A DNA stretch of 59,779 nucleotides from Chromatiales bacterium (GTDB lineage: Bacteria > Pseudomonadota > Gammaproteobacteria > Ectothiorhodospirales > Ectothiorhodospiraceae): NCBI GenBank assembly GCA_028695255.1, contig JAQVJI010000004.1, positions 1 to 59,779 of the forward strand. The letters run 5' to 3'. Of this stretch, positions 57,267-59,779 are shown piece after piece. A program made the position numbers and the translations under genes. The notes under the pieces were generated by a model that was not told the DNA's origin, searched no databases, and was given only the letters and a program-made list of their open reading frames with translations. Position 1 is the stretch's first letter. Each line of letters opens with the position of its first letter.

Positions 57267-59779
57267 TTACATTTCCGTAACGCGCCATACGCCCCATGCA
57301 TCCTTCATCAGGTAGATGAGAAAGATGTAGTCCTCGCCATCGATGATGCGATTGATGGCGTACTCGGCCATGCCGGGCGACAGGGTAACGGTGATCGGTT
57401 CGGAATAGCTGGCGACGATGTCCGCGAAGTGCTCTTTCAGAGCCTCGAATATCGGTTCATATCTGGCACGACTGCGGTATGAAACGAACTCCAGCGCACG
57501 CGCCGTATCGCCGTCGATCAGCGCCTGATTCATCTCGTCCCACAATTCCCGTAGCATCGTATCGAGCCTGACGGGGTCGACTACCAGGATTGCCGTGTCG
57601 ACGTGGTGCGTGTCCCCGGAGGCCATCCGAATCGTCATCGACACACGATGAATACCTGGCTGCTCGAATGTGTACTCGAAGATGTCTTCGAGATCGAACA
57701 GATCGTCATCGGCCACGCCATCGCCGTCGAAGTCTATGGTGGCCTCCGCGATTTCGACATTTGCGGGAGAGATAAGGCGGAAACCGGTCGTGAACGGGGC
57801 GACGCCGCCATCGGCATCTGCAATGATCGCGAACGAGGGCGGGGTTGCCGTCGGCTGCGTCCGCACTTCCACGGTTACGGTTTCGCCTTCGAATGTCCGG
57901 GCGACGACATGGATCAGTCCGCTGTCGGGGACGTCCACGTCGTTTGCGATGAACCGCCCGTCCTGATCGACGAGGGCCGCCTTGCCGTTGACGACGATGC
58001 CGGTATTGGCAGGCCCCGCGTGCCGTCCTGTGACACTGACGAATGGGGGGACGATGGCACCCGACGTCGGATGGTCGATCTCGACTGCATACGGAACGGT
58101 GCCGCCACCGCTATCGGCATCGTCAGTCGGCGGAGGATCGTCATCACCCGGATCCGAGCCAACACCATCGTTACTGCCGCCATCATTGCCGCCACCTCCC
58201 GTGCCGCCACCACCGCCGCCACCGGTGCCGTCATTTCCTCCACTCGCCTCCGACGTCACCGTAAAACTCGCCGGCGCGCCCGTATTGCCGGCGGTATCGG
58301 TCGCACGAATATGCAGGACATCGCCCTCCCGCGCGCCGATCGTGAGTTGAAAACGGCCCAGCGAGTCGGCCTGTACGGTCACGCGCTCGCCGCTGCGGTC
58401 GTTCGTGACCTGTACGCGAGTGCCTGCCTCGACGCTGCCGGCCTTGCCGATGATCGACACGATGCCGCCTGCCGGATCGCCGATCTCGATCAGGACGAGA
58501 TTTGGGATGGCCGGCGGCGTGGTGTCGACCGTGACGTCGATCGATACGTCCGGACTCGCGTTGCCGGCACGGTCGGCAATGCGCGCCGTCAGGCGATGAC
58601 TGCCTTCGGGCAGGTCGACCAGGCATTGCGCGAGGTTGCCGCTGTGACTGCATGCGGCCGGGTGTGGAGTGCCGTCGCGCTCGAAACTCAGCGTGTCGGG
58701 ATCGATGCCGCGACCGGGATCGTCGTAGATGACGAGCAGCGGGACGGCACTGGTGTCGAGATGGCTTTGGTCCGGCGGCTCGACGATGGCGAGCGTGGGC
58801 GGCCAGGTGTCGGCGTACAGGCCCAGCGCGTGGACGGTGCTTTGGCTGGGCAATGCCTGTTGATGCAGCAGGTTGCCGCTCGGGTCGAGGTGCAGCAGCC
58901 AGCCGTCGATGCCGATCCAGACGCTGGCATCGCGCGGATCGGCGGCGAGCGCGTCGATCGGGCCGGCGTGGCCGATCTGTGCCAGTTCGAGGTCGTAGCC
59001 GATGCTGCCGTCGGCTTGCAGATGGCGCAGGCGGTCGTCGTGCGCCAGCCATAATCCGCTGCGACCATCGCCGTCGAACAACGTCGATGCCGGTACGCTG
59101 AAACCGGCTTCGGGTTCGCCGTTGCCGGCATGGCGATGGACCTGTCCCGGTGCCAGCAGCCACAGTTTGTCGGCGACCGGGTCGAAGCGCAGCGACAGTT
59201 GTTCCGCCGGCACGGGCAGCGTAAGCGTGGTCAGGACGTTGCCTTGGGTGTCGATGCCGTGGACGGCCTCCGACGTCAACAGCCAGAACGGCACCCCGGC
59301 GTTGCCGGCGACGGCGGCCAGCACGGGCGCGCCGAGGTCGAAGCCGCCGGCATACGAGATTTCCAGGTTCTGAATCTGCGCGAGTTGCGAGCCCTGTACC
59401 TGCCACGGCTCGCCGGTCGTGGGTTCGAGCAGCCAATGCGCGGCCGGCGTGTTCGGCAGCGTGCGTTCCTCGATGGCTTCGAGGTCACTGTCGAGGATGT
59501 ACTGACGCAATGCGTCGGGATGATGCAGAAACAGCCGGTTGCGGCGCACGTCGATGTCGATGGCATCGACGACTGCTCCGGCTGCGAGCAGGGCGACTTC
59601 ACTATCACCGGGAACGAGGCGATAAACGCCCTGGTCGGTAGCGAACCAGAGAGCGGAAAGGACGAAGGTGCCGGGTGCGGGTTGGGGAGCGGGTGTGGCC
59701 GGCGGTGGATCGGTATCGTTGCCGGCGTTTGTGTCATCGCCACCGCCTTGAAGACAGGAGGCGACCAACAAGGCCGTCA
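57267..59779 (-). CDS. Large multi-domain surface lipoprotein (5' end beyond window)
   Basis: At least 836 residues; the start lies outside the window. The first visible residues read TALLVASCLQGGGDD, with VASC as a lipobox, so it is a lipoprotein after signal peptidase II. In order: an acidic/Pro linker; about 290 residues that look like a beta-propeller (PVADKLWLLAPG, GLWLAHDDRLRHLQADG); Ig-like domains (YDDPGRGIDPDTLSFERDG; ADRAGNASPDVSIDVTVDTTPP; ATDTAGNTGAPASFTVTSE); a Gly/Asn/Asp linker; another Ig-like domain (SGAIVPPFVSVTGRHAG); a PKD-like part (DFDGDGVADDDLFDL); and a C-terminal domain of about 95 residues (GDTARALEFVSYRSRARYEP) resembling an NTF2-type fold. It heads the duplicated cluster by 120 bases. 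Confidence 0.78.
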   Translation of the reverse strand, partial: TALLVASCLQGGGDDTNAGNDTDPPPATPAPQPAPGTFVLSALWFATDQGVYRLVPGDSEVALLAAGAVVDAIDIDVRRNRLFLHHPDALRQYILDSDLEAIEERTLPNTPAAHWLLEPTTGEPWQVQGSQLAQIQNLEISYAGGFDLGAPVLAAVAGNAGVPFWLLTSEAVHGIDTQGNVLTTLTLPVPAEQLSLRFDPVADKLWLLAPGQVHRHAGNGEPEAGFSVPASTLFDGDGRSGLWLAHDDRLRHLQADGSIGYDLELAQIGHAGPIDALAADPRDASVWIGIDGWLLHLDPSGNLLHQQALPSQSTVHALGLYADTWPPTLAIVEPPDQSHLDTSAVPLLVIYDDPGRGIDPDTLSFERDGTPHPAACSHSGNLAQCLVDLPEGSHRLTARIADRAGNASPDVSIDVTVDTTPPAIPNLVLIEIGDPAGGIVSIIGKAGSVEAGTRVQVTNDRSGERVTVQADSLGRFQLTIGAREGDVLHIRATDTAGNTGAPASFTVTSEASGGNDGTGGGGGGGTGGGGNDGGSNDGVGSDPGDDDPPPTDDADSGGGTVPYAVEIDHPTSGAIVPPFVSVTGRHAGPANTGIVVNGKAALVDQDGRFIANDVDVPDSGLIHVVARTFEGETVTVEVRTQPTATPPSFAIIADADGGVAPFTTGFRLISPANVEIAEATIDFDGDGVADDDLFDLEDIFEYTFEQPGIHRVSMTIRMASGDTHHVDTAILVVDPVRLDTMLRELWDEMNQALIDGDTARALEFVSYRSRARYEPIFEALKEHFADIVASYSEPITVTLSPGMAEYAINRIIDGEDYIFLIYLMKDAWGVWRVTEM

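Noticed and set aside
52348-59779. Interpretation as a prophage or integrative element
   Set aside because: No integrase, phage structural gene, tRNA-associated att site or direct-repeat border was found.

Overview
The window is high-GC gammaproteobacterial chromosome. The evidence is the complete ybgC-tolQRAB-pal-cpoB cluster followed by queE and queC, the yebC-ruvC-ruvA-ruvB order, ygfB beside pepP-ubiH-ubiI, and a 6S RNA between zapA and the 5-formyl-THF cyclo-ligase gene. Several genes suggest a chemolithotrophic or microaerophilic sulfur-using lineage: a YeeE/YedE sulfur-compound transporter, a DsrE-like protein, a stand-alone di-iron metallo-beta-lactamase-fold protein, and a CoA-dependent 2-oxoacid:ferredoxin oxidoreductase. 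The species cannot be named from this sequence alone. No insertion sequence, prophage, integrase or CRISPR array was seen.

Layout. 1-2.5 kb: ODP-like di-iron protein (cut by the left edge), tRNA-Lys, YeeE transporter. 2.7-9.9 kb: one minus-strand block ybgC-tolQ-tolR-tolA-tolB-pal-cpoB-queE-queC, with three stacked hairpins between tolB and pal. 10-17.1 kb: yebC-ruvCAB, a lipase-like hydrolase with nudB, then fmdB-DUF502-aspS. 17.2-18.5 kb: dsrE-like gene and a translationally coupled SDR gene on the plus strand. 18.5-23.3 kb: porG-porA-porB plus a GltD-like flavoprotein fused to ferredoxin domains. 23.7-27 kb: an exported DUF1800/DUF1501 pair with its own terminator. 27.1-34 kb: LpxH-like phosphoesterase, GlcG-like protein, dgkA, and a glycine-cleavage operon gcvT-gcvH-gcvPA-tpx-gcvPB with a peroxiredoxin gene inside it. 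34.1-38.5 kb: ygfB-pepP-ubiH-ubiI-like operon. 38.7-41.4 kb: zapB-like, zapA, 6S RNA, 5-formyl-THF cyclo-ligase, EVE protein, and a lysine/alanine-repeat histone-H1-like protein. 41.5-52.3 kb: ilvA, rpiA, a RhlE-type helicase with a DEGD motif II, recQ, rsgA, a YgjP-like metallopeptidase, an inositol-monophosphatase-family gene, DUF3301, oxyR.

52.3-59.8 kb is the accessory region and the best candidate for something undescribed. A large lipoprotein gene (running off the right edge) is followed on the minus strand by two tandem copies of a unit. Each unit is a membrane-anchored carboxypeptidase-regulatory-like protein followed by an exported zinc-phospholipase-C-like protein. One phospholipase copy is cut after about 156 codons. 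Two nearly identical blocks (about 500 and 232 bp) flank a clearly diverged segment of about 420 bp. That segment encodes the C-terminus of the first protein and the N-terminus of the second, a mosaic that suggests recombination or co-variation of the two proteins.

Intergenic DNA also carries several dispersed repeats: a CGCCAAGG-ended element, a CCACGGAGG/CACGGAG element, a GGCCCGAAGGGCC-type element and a 23-bp GGGAGCGGCT palindrome.
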